Assembly (NCBI GenBank): GCA_964352225.1
Contig: CAYGRM010000001.1
Location: 49,254-113,253, forward strand
Direction: 5' to 3'
DNA from: CAJQQY01 sp964352225
Lineage (GTDB): Bacteria; Bacteroidota; Bacteroidia; Chitinophagales; Saprospiraceae
DNA: 64,000 nt
Shown: piece by piece, positions 52,108 through 58,857 of the stretch
Layout: every line of letters starts with the position of its first letter
Position numbering within the stretch: the stretch's first letter is position 1
Program-made: the position numbers and the translations under genes
Notes under the pieces: generated by a model
What the model saw: only the letters and a program-made list of their open reading frames with translations
What the model was told of the DNA's origin: nothing
The model's database searches: none

Positions 52108-52362
52108 TTATGCGACGTTAGATAGCTTATCTTTTGAAGTACTTGAAAGAGAAGATAACTTACTAGTATTACTCATTGAGCTTAACGCTTCATCATCCTT
52201 TGTGAAAGTTATCCCCATCATAATAGAAAGAAAAATAGGTAATGCTAGAAATGCAATTGACCAATATCCTGAAAATCCTGCAATGATAACAACTCCCATC
52301 ATCATGTAAAATCTTAGAATTACAGTCCCTATACTTAAATTAAATGTTTTTAAATTATTCAT
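52108..52362 (-). CDS. Small two-helix membrane protein, unknown
   Basis: 84 residues. Helices at about 10-30 (IGTVILRFYMMMGVVIIAGF) and 33-52 (WSIAFLALPIFLSIMMGIT), then a Ser-rich cytoplasmic tail (SSMSNTSKLSSLSSTSKDK). Layout like the DUF2892/YgaP membrane family, but I cannot assign it. Its promoter has two operators in the standard arrangement (52394-52458), making it a likely regulon member. Confidence 0.65.
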   Translation of the reverse strand: MNNLKTFNLSIGTVILRFYMMMGVVIIAGFSGYWSIAFLALPIFLSIMMGITFTKDDEALSSMSNTSKLSSLSSTSKDKLSNVA

Positions 52363-52393
52363 GATATATTTATTTTGTTTGATAATAATACCA

Positions 52394-52458
52394 TAAAATT
52401 AAGCTCGGATGAGGAGGAAAAAGATGACTTTTATCAGTTTACGAATTGATTTTTATCA
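52394..52458 (-). promoter_or_regulatory. Paired FNR-like operators and -7 element of the 52108 gene
   Basis: Distal core TGATTTTTATCA (52447-52458), proximal core TGACTTTTATCA (52425-52436), centres 22 bp apart. On the minus strand TAATTTTA (52394-52401) ends 36.5 bp from the proximal centre. Confidence 0.8.
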
Positions 52459-52464
52459 CCTTTT

Positions 52465-53166
52465 TTAGTGACACATAATTTGTTCTCCTAGCAAATTTAA
52501 GTAATACCAATTGTCAGGTATATCAACATTCAAACCTCTAATAATAAATAGGAGAGCAAATATTACCAACATTATCGGATAAGCTTTTTTGAAAAAATTA
52601 CGCAAAGGAGTCCTTACTAAACTTCCAGAAATAGCAGCCACTATCATCAACGGAATAGTTCCTAATCCAAAGGCAACCATCCACATAAAACCACCTCCGA
52701 TCGTCCCTGAAGAGATCGCTCCAGCCAAAGCAATGTACACTAATCCACAAGGCAATAAACCATTCATGAGGCCAATAAAGAAAAGTGATTGGAAAGATTT
52801 TTTTTGTAAAAAAATACTTAGTCTACTTTTTACAAAAAAGAAAATACGGCTGGTCCATTTCCATTTTAGTAATGTACTCTCAAGGTTAAAAGAGAAAACT
52901 CCAGCCATTAAAAATATAATCCCTAGAAAAAGGGCAATGAATTGTTGGAACCCCGCGAGGGAAAAACTAGCTCCTAAAATTCCAAATATGATTCCTAAAA
53001 ATCCATAGGTTAAAATCCTACCTGAATTATATAACAATACACTTCCGACGAGGTGAGATTTCTTTTGAGAAGGGTAAGGTAAGGCAGCCGCAATTGGTCC
53101 ACACATCCCGATACAATGTAGGCTTCCAAATAAACCAATGGTGAATGCTGCCCAAAAACTTATCAT
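52465..53166 (-). CDS. TauE/SafE-family membrane protein of the cco operon
   Basis: 233 residues, about six membrane helices; starts MISFWAAFTIGLFGSLHCIGMCGPIAAAL, whose HC-x2-MCGP motif marks the sulfite-exporter/heavy-metal-transport-like subgroup usually found behind ccoH in Bacteroidota and epsilonproteobacteria. The Cys/Met/His motif suggests copper handling during cbb3 assembly (inference). Start codon overlaps the ccoH stop by one base. Last gene of the operon. Confidence 0.85.
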   Translation of the reverse strand: MISFWAAFTIGLFGSLHCIGMCGPIAAALPYPSQKKSHLVGSVLLYNSGRILTYGFLGIIFGILGASFSLAGFQQFIALFLGIIFLMAGVFSFNLESTLLKWKWTSRIFFFVKSRLSIFLQKKSFQSLFFIGLMNGLLPCGLVYIALAGAISSGTIGGGFMWMVAFGLGTIPLMIVAAISGSLVRTPLRNFFKKAYPIMLVIFALLFIIRGLNVDIPDNWYYLNLLGEQIMCH

Positions 53167-53606
53167 TATATATTAATAGTTGCCTCTTTGTAATAAGGGA
53201 CTTTATCAGCCTCCCAATTCACTTTTATTTTCCAAATTCCACTCTTCAAATCAGAGGTAGGGATACGTAATTCATGATCTGCGTTGATTTTAATTTCAGT
53301 ATTAAAATCTTTTGAACTATCAGAAGGTCGATAAAATAAGATATCACCTTTTACTTCTGCTAACTCTTTTGGAAATGCAAACCGAAGGTATTTTTCTTCC
53401 TTGTTTTGAAAAATTCCTAAGTCATTTTTCAATGCAGAAGTGTTGTTTAATTTGTCAAGATGTGATTGGTATTGAAGATCTTTTTCATAGTAATTTTCAA
53501 CTACAAGATTCCGATCTACCAGCGTACTTTGATACACCATATAAATCATGGTGACCATAAATGTGATATAGAATAAGGTGATTCCAGTTCCCCAATTGAA
53601 TTTCAT
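53166..53606 (-). CDS. ccoH: Cytochrome cbb3 assembly protein CcoH (FixH)
   Basis: 146 residues. One N-terminal membrane helix (WGTGITLFYITFMVTMIYMVYQ), then the periplasmic FixH domain with LVVENYYEKDLQYQSHLDKLNNT and SGIWKIKVNWEADKVPYY. Needed for cbb3 stability in other bacteria. Follows ccoG after the palindrome at 53620-53690. Confidence 0.88.
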   Translation of the reverse strand: MKFNWGTGITLFYITFMVTMIYMVYQSTLVDRNLVVENYYEKDLQYQSHLDKLNNTSALKNDLGIFQNKEEKYLRFAFPKELAEVKGDILFYRPSDSSKDFNTEIKINADHELRIPTSDLKSGIWKIKVNWEADKVPYYKEATINI

Positions 53607-53619
53607 AATTGTATTTTTT

Positions 53620-53690
53620 ACGTAGTCCGAAGCTCCCGCTTCGAAACTTTTTAAAAAATTTGTGCCCGAAGCGGGAGCTTCGGAGTACGT
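53620..53690. repeat. GC-rich intercistronic palindrome between ccoG and ccoH
   Basis: Arms of 24 bp, 53620-53643 and 53667-53690, with one mismatch; core TCCGAAGCTCCCGCTTCG. Much higher GC than the surroundings. The right arm reaches the first base of the ccoG stop codon. Looks like a REP-type element inserted in the operon, or an mRNA-stabilising hairpin. Confidence 0.7.
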
Positions 53691-55213
53691 TAGTCAGGTC
53701 CCAAAAAATTAGTCGTCAACTCATCTATCACTATTCCTTTGGAAATAATTTCTACTGTAAATTCAGTCGAATATCCCTTCAATTCGTCTCTTGGCATTTC
53801 AATAAAAACAACGCCTTTTGTTACGCCATTCTTTTTCGTCATAGGTTTCGGGCCTACTATTTTTATTTCTCCTTTTCCATTTTTTAATCTAAACTCGATA
53901 GGAAAAACTTTAGACGTTTTGTTGATGATTTGATAATTATATAAATTACTTAAAGTGGTCTCATTCACCTCTTGATATAAAGTCCCAGGAGATTTTAATA
54001 ACAATACATCTACATCATTCCTATTCGCCAATAAAAATCCTTGTAATACCAAAAGTGCAACCAAAACTGCTGAGTAAGCCATCACTCGATAGGTGAAAAT
54101 TTTCTTATACCCTTCCTTGATTCCTTTCTCAGAATCGTATCGGATTAAGCCAAGAGGACGATCTATCTTTTCCATAATTTCATCACAAGCATCGATGCAG
54201 GCGGTACAATTGACGCATTCGAGTTGTGTTCCGTTTCGAATATCTATTCCTGTTGGACAAACGTTTACACACATTTTGCAATCAATGCAATCACCTAGTT
54301 GTGTTTCAATTTTTTCGACAGGACTTGCTACGCTTGCTTGAATAGACTGAAGTGGATTATTTTTAGCCGCAGATTTTTGCTTTTTAACTTCTTCAATGAA
54401 TTTTTCTTCAAAATTATGATCGANNNNNNNNNNTTGCTTTTTAACTTTTCCACGAGGTTCTCCACGAATATAATCGTAAGCAACCACGACTGAATTTTCA
54501 TCTAACAACACACTTTGCAATCGACCATAGGGACAAACTGCAATACATACTTGCTCTCGCATAAATGCAAATACACCATAGAAAACTGCTGAAAAAACTA
54601 GCATCGCCATGAATCCTCCCATATGTTGTTGAATAGGGTCAGAGATGATTTTTCCTACCTCATCCACACCTATTATGTAAGACAAAAAAGTATTCGCAAT
54701 TAAAACTGCGATTAGATAAAATATAACATGCTTTAATGTTTTCTTAAATATCTTTTGATTGGTCCAAGGGGCTTTATTGAGACGACGTTGGGCATTTGCA
54801 TCACCCTCAATAGCATACTCTATTTTTCGAAAAACCATTTCCATAAAAATAGTCTGAGGACAAACCCATCCACAAAATAATCTTCCAAAAATAACGGTAA
54901 ATAAAACGATGAAAACAATAAAGGTGAGCATCGCCAAGACAAATAAATATAAATCTTGTGGCGCAAAGTGAACTCCAAAAACAATGAAATTTCGGGTCAA
55001 CACATTGAACATCATGAATGGCTCCCCATCCACTTTGATGAAAGGCATCCCAAAGAGAATTATTAATAAAATCCAACTAAGGTAAGTTCTATAGTTGGTA
55101 AATTTCCCTTTTGGCTTCTTTGGATACAACCAAATCCGCTTTCCTTGAGCATCAACTGTAGCTATCGAATCACGATAGGCTTCCGTATCTTTTATTGGTT
55201 CTGACGCACTCAT
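53690..55213 (-). CDS. ccoG: Cytochrome cbb3 accessory protein CcoG (FixG, ferredoxin-like)
   Basis: About 507 residues; ten Ns at 54424-54433 lie within but the frame is kept. Membrane helices at about 40-60, 90-112, 165-185, 205-225 and 365-385. Polyferredoxin motifs: CGWVCPQTIFMEMVFRKIEY, CIAVCPYGRLQ, GDCIDCKMCVNVCPTGIDI and CVNCTACIDACD, two 4Fe-4S sites plus extra Cys. Implicated in Cu(II) reduction for the oxidase. Between RGKVKKQ and GDCIDC there is a Lys/Glu-rich insertion of about 45 residues not found in short homologues; the assembly gap is inside it. Confidence 0.92.
   Translation of the reverse strand: MSASEPIKDTEAYRDSIATVDAQGKRIWLYPKKPKGKFTNYRTYLSWILLIILFGMPFIKVDGEPFMMFNVLTRNFIVFGVHFAPQDLYLFVLAMLTFIVFIVLFTVIFGRLFCGWVCPQTIFMEMVFRKIEYAIEGDANAQRRLNKAPWTNQKIFKKTLKHVIFYLIAVLIANTFLSYIIGVDEVGKIISDPIQQHMGGFMAMLVFSAVFYGVFAFMREQVCIAVCPYGRLQSVLLDENSVVVAYDYIRGEPRGKVKKQXXXXDHNFEEKFIEEVKKQKSAAKNNPLQSIQASVASPVEKIETQLGDCIDCKMCVNVCPTGIDIRNGTQLECVNCTACIDACDEIMEKIDRPLGLIRYDSEKGIKEGYKKIFTYRVMAYSAVLVALLVLQGFLLANRNDVDVLLLKSPGTLYQEVNETTLSNLYNYQIINKTSKVFPIEFRLKNGKGEIKIVGPKPMTKKNGVTKGVVFIEMPRDELKGYSTEFTVEIISKGIVIDELTTNFLGPD
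54424..54433. other. Assembly gap (10 N) in ccoG
   Basis: The word TTGCTTTTTAACTT occurs on both sides (54379 and 54434), so a short repeat may have caused the assembly break. True gap length unknown. Confidence 0.95.
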
Positions 55214-55236
55214 TTTTTAAAAAATTACAATAGAGA

Positions 55237-55266
55237 AAGAGCGAATTATATGAATAATTCGCTCTT
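55237..55266. terminator. Intercistronic hairpin between ccoP and ccoG
   Basis: Perfect 13-bp stem AAGAGCGAATTAT (55237-55249), loop 4, complement (55254-55266). On the minus strand followed by TCTCTATTG, a poor T-tract, so likely a processing or partial-termination signal. Confidence 0.65.
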
Positions 55267-55282
55267 GAAAATTTTAATAAAA

Positions 55283-56227
55283 TTATTCTGTTCCGACTTC
55301 GGTTTCTCCTGTTTGAGGAGCTTCCTTAGTCGCTCCTGCCTCATAAAGCTCTCCTTCTGCAGGTCTAGCATTTGGAGGATTCGTTCCTTCCAATGACATA
55401 ATGTAACTTGCCAATTCCTGTATTTCTTCAGCGCTTATAGCTTCCTTCCAAGCAACCATTGGTTTCCCTGGAACACCTTCAGAGATAGTTCTAAAGATAT
55501 CATTAATACTACCACCGTGAATCCAATATTTATCTGTCAAGTTTTGACCTAGGTTTTCAATTCCTTCTCCCAACATTCCATGACATGCCGCACAGTAGCT
55601 TTTAAAATTCGCTTGTCCTGCTGCCAATCGATCTGTGGCAGTTAATTGGGTAACATTATCAGCAGAAAGGTTAGCCATTTTTTCAGCTTTTTGAGTTGCA
55701 TTATAAACTGCGATTGCTCTTTCAGCTTCAATTACTTCTTGTTCGTATTCTTCTATCTGGAGTTTTCCAAGATCAGAAAAATGGTAAATTCCGATGTACA
55801 AAGGGGCAAAAGCAATCGTCGCGTAAAACATCCCTACCCACCATGGCGGAAGGTTATTATCTAACTCTTGAATACCATCGTAATTATGATTCAACAATAT
55901 ATCCGTTTCTTTTTCCAAAGGAATACCTCCATCTAATTGTTGATAAATGTAGCCTAAGAAACTTTCTCTTTTAGCTTTTGCAACTGCTACTTCATGACTC
56001 AATCCTTGGGCTTCATATTGTTGGGTAGATTGTGCTCGCCAAATGGTTTTCGTTGCAGTCCACATTAAATATAATGCACTTGCTACAACAGTAATTCCCA
56101 TAATCATGACGATATTTTCAATCGCCCAGTCGAACATATTAGTTCCTTCAGCTCCTTCTTCTGCTGCCCATATTGGAGTCGTCAACAACAAAGTCAAAAG
56201 CGTAGTATATATTTTTAACTTGTTCAT
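55283..56227 (-). CDS. ccoP: Cytochrome cbb3 oxidase subunit CcoP, single haem site
   Basis: 314 residues. N-terminal signal-like helix (1-21), second helix (IVMIMGITVVASALYLMW), a third near 130-150 (WWVGMFYATIAFAPLYIGIYH), then one cytochrome c domain with CAACHGMLGEG and the distal Met in GVPGKPMVAW. Classical CcoP has two CxxCH haem sites; only one is seen here. The gene starts four bases inside ccoQ. Passes electrons from cytochrome c to CcoO/CcoN in the inner membrane. Confidence 0.92.
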   Translation of the reverse strand: MNKLKIYTTLLTLLLTTPIWAAEEGAEGTNMFDWAIENIVMIMGITVVASALYLMWTATKTIWRAQSTQQYEAQGLSHEVAVAKAKRESFLGYIYQQLDGGIPLEKETDILLNHNYDGIQELDNNLPPWWVGMFYATIAFAPLYIGIYHFSDLGKLQIEEYEQEVIEAERAIAVYNATQKAEKMANLSADNVTQLTATDRLAAGQANFKSYCAACHGMLGEGIENLGQNLTDKYWIHGGSINDIFRTISEGVPGKPMVAWKEAISAEEIQELASYIMSLEGTNPPNARPAEGELYEAGATKEAPQTGETEVGTE

Positions 56228-56415
56228 ATCAATTCATTTTCATTTTTTAAAGAATCGTTTTCGTCTAATGGAAGGTTAGCCATTCTATTGATAAAATCCT
56301 TTTTAGCGGTAACCGCTCGGATAACAACTATGGCAAAAACTGTCGTAAATATGAGCAAAGGAATTATGGCCATCCAATCAATATCACCTGCTCTTTCTAA
56401 AATATATTTATACAT
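56224..56415 (-). CDS. ccoQ: Cytochrome cbb3 oxidase subunit CcoQ
   Basis: 63 residues, one membrane helix (WMAIIPLLIFTTVFAIVVIRAV) and a short acidic tail, standard for CcoQ/FixQ. Overlaps ccoP by four bases (ATGA); separated from ccoNO by the hairpin at 56438-56470. Confidence 0.85.
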   Translation of the reverse strand: MYKYILERAGDIDWMAIIPLLIFTTVFAIVVIRAVTAKKDFINRMANLPLDENDSLKNENELI

Positions 56416-56437
56416 TTTCTTATTTTTTTATGTGAAC

Positions 56438-56470
56438 ATTCACAAGGTGACAAGGAGTCACCTTGTGAAT
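56438..56470. terminator. Intercistronic hairpin between ccoNO and ccoQ
   Basis: Perfect 13-bp stem ATTCACAAGGTGA (56438-56450), 7-base loop, complement (56458-56470). No strong T-tract on the coding strand beyond CATAAAAAAATAAG; likely mRNA-stability element. Confidence 0.65.
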
Positions 56471-56480
56471 TGAAGATTAT

Positions 56481-58613
56481 TTATTTAGGTCGAATATCTG
56501 TCCCTAGTCTTTGTAAGTAGGCAATCAATGCAATGATCTCTTTATTCTCCAAACCTTCCATATTGTTACTTGGCCCTTTTAAGCCTTCAGCAATTTCGGC
56601 AGCTTGTTTTCTTAAATCTTGCAATGCAACTTGATCATAACCTTCAGGATATGGCGTATTCAACATTTGCAAAACTCGAATTTTTGCAGGCAAGCTAGAC
56701 ACGTCTAGATCATTCTCGTACATCCATGGATAAGGAGGCATGATACTTCCTGGAGAGGTACTCGTTGGATCTTTCATGTGTAGATAATGCCAACTATTAT
56801 CATATTTTCCACCTACTCTATGTAAATCAGGGCCGGTTCGTTTCGATCCCCATAGGAAAGGACGGTCGTAAATAAACTCTCCAGATTTTGAGTATCCAGC
56901 ATCACCTTGTATATCATATCTTTCTACTTCCCATCGGAAAGGTCTAACCATTTGAGAGTGACAACCAACACAACCTTCTCGGATGTATAAATCACGACCT
57001 TGCAATTCTAGTGGTGTATATGGTTGGACGGAAGCGATCTTTGGAACATTTTCGTCAACTAATACCATTGGGAAAAATTCAACTATACCTCCGATCAAAA
57101 TTGCAATCGTTGAGAAGAATAACATCATCATTGGTTTTCGCTCAATTCTTCTATGCCAATGTTCTCCTTTATGGCTTTTGTATTTCACAAGAGCTGGAGC
57201 TTCAGCAGGTTCGTTTGCGATTAAGTTACCGCTAACAATAGTTTTACGGAAATTATAAATCATTACAAAAACTCCTAAAAGATAAATTGTCCCTCCAACT
57301 GCTCGCATATAATACATTGGTAAAATAGCAGTTACTGTTTCAAGGAAATTACCATATTGTAAATAACCTTCTGGCACGAAATCTTTCCACATAAAGTGTT
57401 GTGTCCAACCTGCCCAATACAATGGAATAGAATAAAATAACGTCCCTAAAGTGGCTATCCAAAAGTGAGTATTTGCTAATTTTACAGAGTAAAGTTTTGT
57501 ATTATAAATTCTAGGAATCAACCAGTACATTACCCCAAAGGTCAACATCCCATTCCATCCTAAGGTACCAATGTGAACGTGTCCAACTGTCCAGTCAGTA
57601 AAGTGACTAATGGCATTTACACTTTTGATAGAAAGCATTGGCCCCTCAAAAGTTGCCATACCATATGCAGTTACAGCTACCACCATAAACTTCAAAATCG
57701 GATCTGTTCGAACTCTATCCCAAGCTCCTCTTAAGGTCAATAATCCATTCAACATACCACCCCAAGATGGTGCAATCAACATGATGGAAAATACTGTTCC
57801 CAAGGACTGAGCCCAATCAGGTAAAGATGTAAATAACAAGTGGTGAGGTCCAGCCCAGATATAGATAAATATCAATGCCCAGAAGTGAATAATCGATAAT
57901 CTATATGAAAAGACAGGTCGATTAGCTGCTTTTGGCAAGTAATAATACATCAATCCTAAGTAAGGTGTCGTCAAGAAAAATGCTACTGCATTGTGACCAT
58001 ACCACCATTGGATCAAAGCATCCTGAACACCTGCAAAAACAGGATAACTTTCCCAAAAACTAATTGGAATAACTAGGTTATTTCCAATGTGTAGAACTGT
58101 TACCGTTACCCAAGTTGCGATATAAAACCAAATAGCAACATACAAGTGATTTTCTCTTCGCTTAAGAATAGTCCCGAACATGTTGATACCAAAAACTATC
58201 CAAACCAATGCAATCATAATATCAATTGGTAATAATAATTCGGCATACTCGTGACTACTCGTCAGACCAAGAGGAAGAGTAATTGCAGCTGATACAATAA
58301 TCAACTGCCATCCCCAAAAGTGGATTTTACTCAAGAGGTCGGAAAACATCCTAGCTTTGAGTAACCGTTGAAGGGAATAATAAACTCCCATAAAAATTCC
58401 ATTCCCAACAAATGCAAAAATCACCGCATTAGTATGCAGCGGTCGAATTCGTCCAAAAGTAACTTCCGCAGTCGAAAAATTTAAGGAAGGGAAAACAAGT
58501 TGGAGAGCAGCCCAAAGACCTACTGTCATTCCAATTACGCCCCAAAAAGCTGACGCTAGGGCAAAGTTACGAACCGACTTATTGTCGTAACTGAATTGTT
58601 CAATCTGATTCAT
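56481..58613 (-). CDS. ccoNO: Cytochrome cbb3 oxidase fused subunit CcoN-CcoO
   Basis: 710 residues: CcoN (1-about 475) with the haem-copper ligands (LHTNAVIFAF, HHNAVAFF-like WYGHNAVAFFLT, GPHHLLFTSLP, HFTDWTVGHVHIG), and CcoO (about 500-710) with one membrane helix, CVGCHSQMVRPF haem site, GPDLHRVGGKY and the Met ligand in GSIMPPYPW. Fusion of the two subunits is typical of Bacteroidota. Catalyses O2 reduction with high affinity. The ATG directly abuts the ccoS stop codon. Confidence 0.97.
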   Translation of the reverse strand: MNQIEQFSYDNKSVRNFALASAFWGVIGMTVGLWAALQLVFPSLNFSTAEVTFGRIRPLHTNAVIFAFVGNGIFMGVYYSLQRLLKARMFSDLLSKIHFWGWQLIIVSAAITLPLGLTSSHEYAELLLPIDIMIALVWIVFGINMFGTILKRRENHLYVAIWFYIATWVTVTVLHIGNNLVIPISFWESYPVFAGVQDALIQWWYGHNAVAFFLTTPYLGLMYYYLPKAANRPVFSYRLSIIHFWALIFIYIWAGPHHLLFTSLPDWAQSLGTVFSIMLIAPSWGGMLNGLLTLRGAWDRVRTDPILKFMVVAVTAYGMATFEGPMLSIKSVNAISHFTDWTVGHVHIGTLGWNGMLTFGVMYWLIPRIYNTKLYSVKLANTHFWIATLGTLFYSIPLYWAGWTQHFMWKDFVPEGYLQYGNFLETVTAILPMYYMRAVGGTIYLLGVFVMIYNFRKTIVSGNLIANEPAEAPALVKYKSHKGEHWHRRIERKPMMMLFFSTIAILIGGIVEFFPMVLVDENVPKIASVQPYTPLELQGRDLYIREGCVGCHSQMVRPFRWEVERYDIQGDAGYSKSGEFIYDRPFLWGSKRTGPDLHRVGGKYDNSWHYLHMKDPTSTSPGSIMPPYPWMYENDLDVSSLPAKIRVLQMLNTPYPEGYDQVALQDLRKQAAEIAEGLKGPSNNMEGLENKEIIALIAYLQRLGTDIRPK

Positions 58614-58772
58614 TTAATCTCGTTTTTTTTCGTTTTTGTCATCAAATAAAATTCGAATCGATGGTGTATAATCATCCTCATATTGTCCTGATTTAACGGC
58701 CCAAAAAAAAGCAGCTAAAAAGCCAACAGCGACCAAAAGACTTACAAGAATGAGTAGAAATATTATTTTCAT
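58614..58772 (-). CDS. ccoS: Cytochrome cbb3 maturation protein CcoS
   Basis: 52 residues, easily missed: MKIIFLLILVSLLVAVGFLA, then FFWAVKSGQYEDDYTPSIRI (the WAxxxGQxDD signature of CcoS), ending in DDKNEKKRD. One membrane helix. Required for haem and copper insertion in CcoN elsewhere. First gene of the ccoSNOQPGH-tauE operon; TAA at 58616-58614 is followed immediately by the ccoNO ATG. The promoter with three operators is at 58793-58857. Confidence 0.93.
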   Translation of the reverse strand: MKIIFLLILVSLLVAVGFLAAFFWAVKSGQYEDDYTPSIRILFDDKNEKKRD

Positions 58773-58792
58773 ATTGTTTTTAAATTACGGTT

Positions 58793-58857
58793 CAAATGTA
58801 AATCGAAGATGATTTTTATCAGGTGACATTTGTCAATCACTATGGTGATTTTCATCA
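58793..58857 (-). promoter_or_regulatory. Promoter of the cco operon with three FNR-like operators
   Basis: -7 element TACATTTG (minus, 58793-58800). Operator cores TGATTTTTATCA (58810-58821), TGACATTTGTCA (58824-58835) and TGATTTTCATCA (58846-58857, within GGTGATTTTCATCACC at 58844-58859). Centre of the second lies 36.5 bp from the end of the -7 element, the third 22 bp further; the first overlaps the promoter spacer and might repress. The second and third overlap the 3' end of ccoI. Confidence 0.85.

Noticed and set aside
51989..52309. 106-residue plus-strand ORF
   Set aside because: Mirror of the minus-strand small membrane protein and crosses its terminator; the minus frame has membrane helices and a proper promoter.
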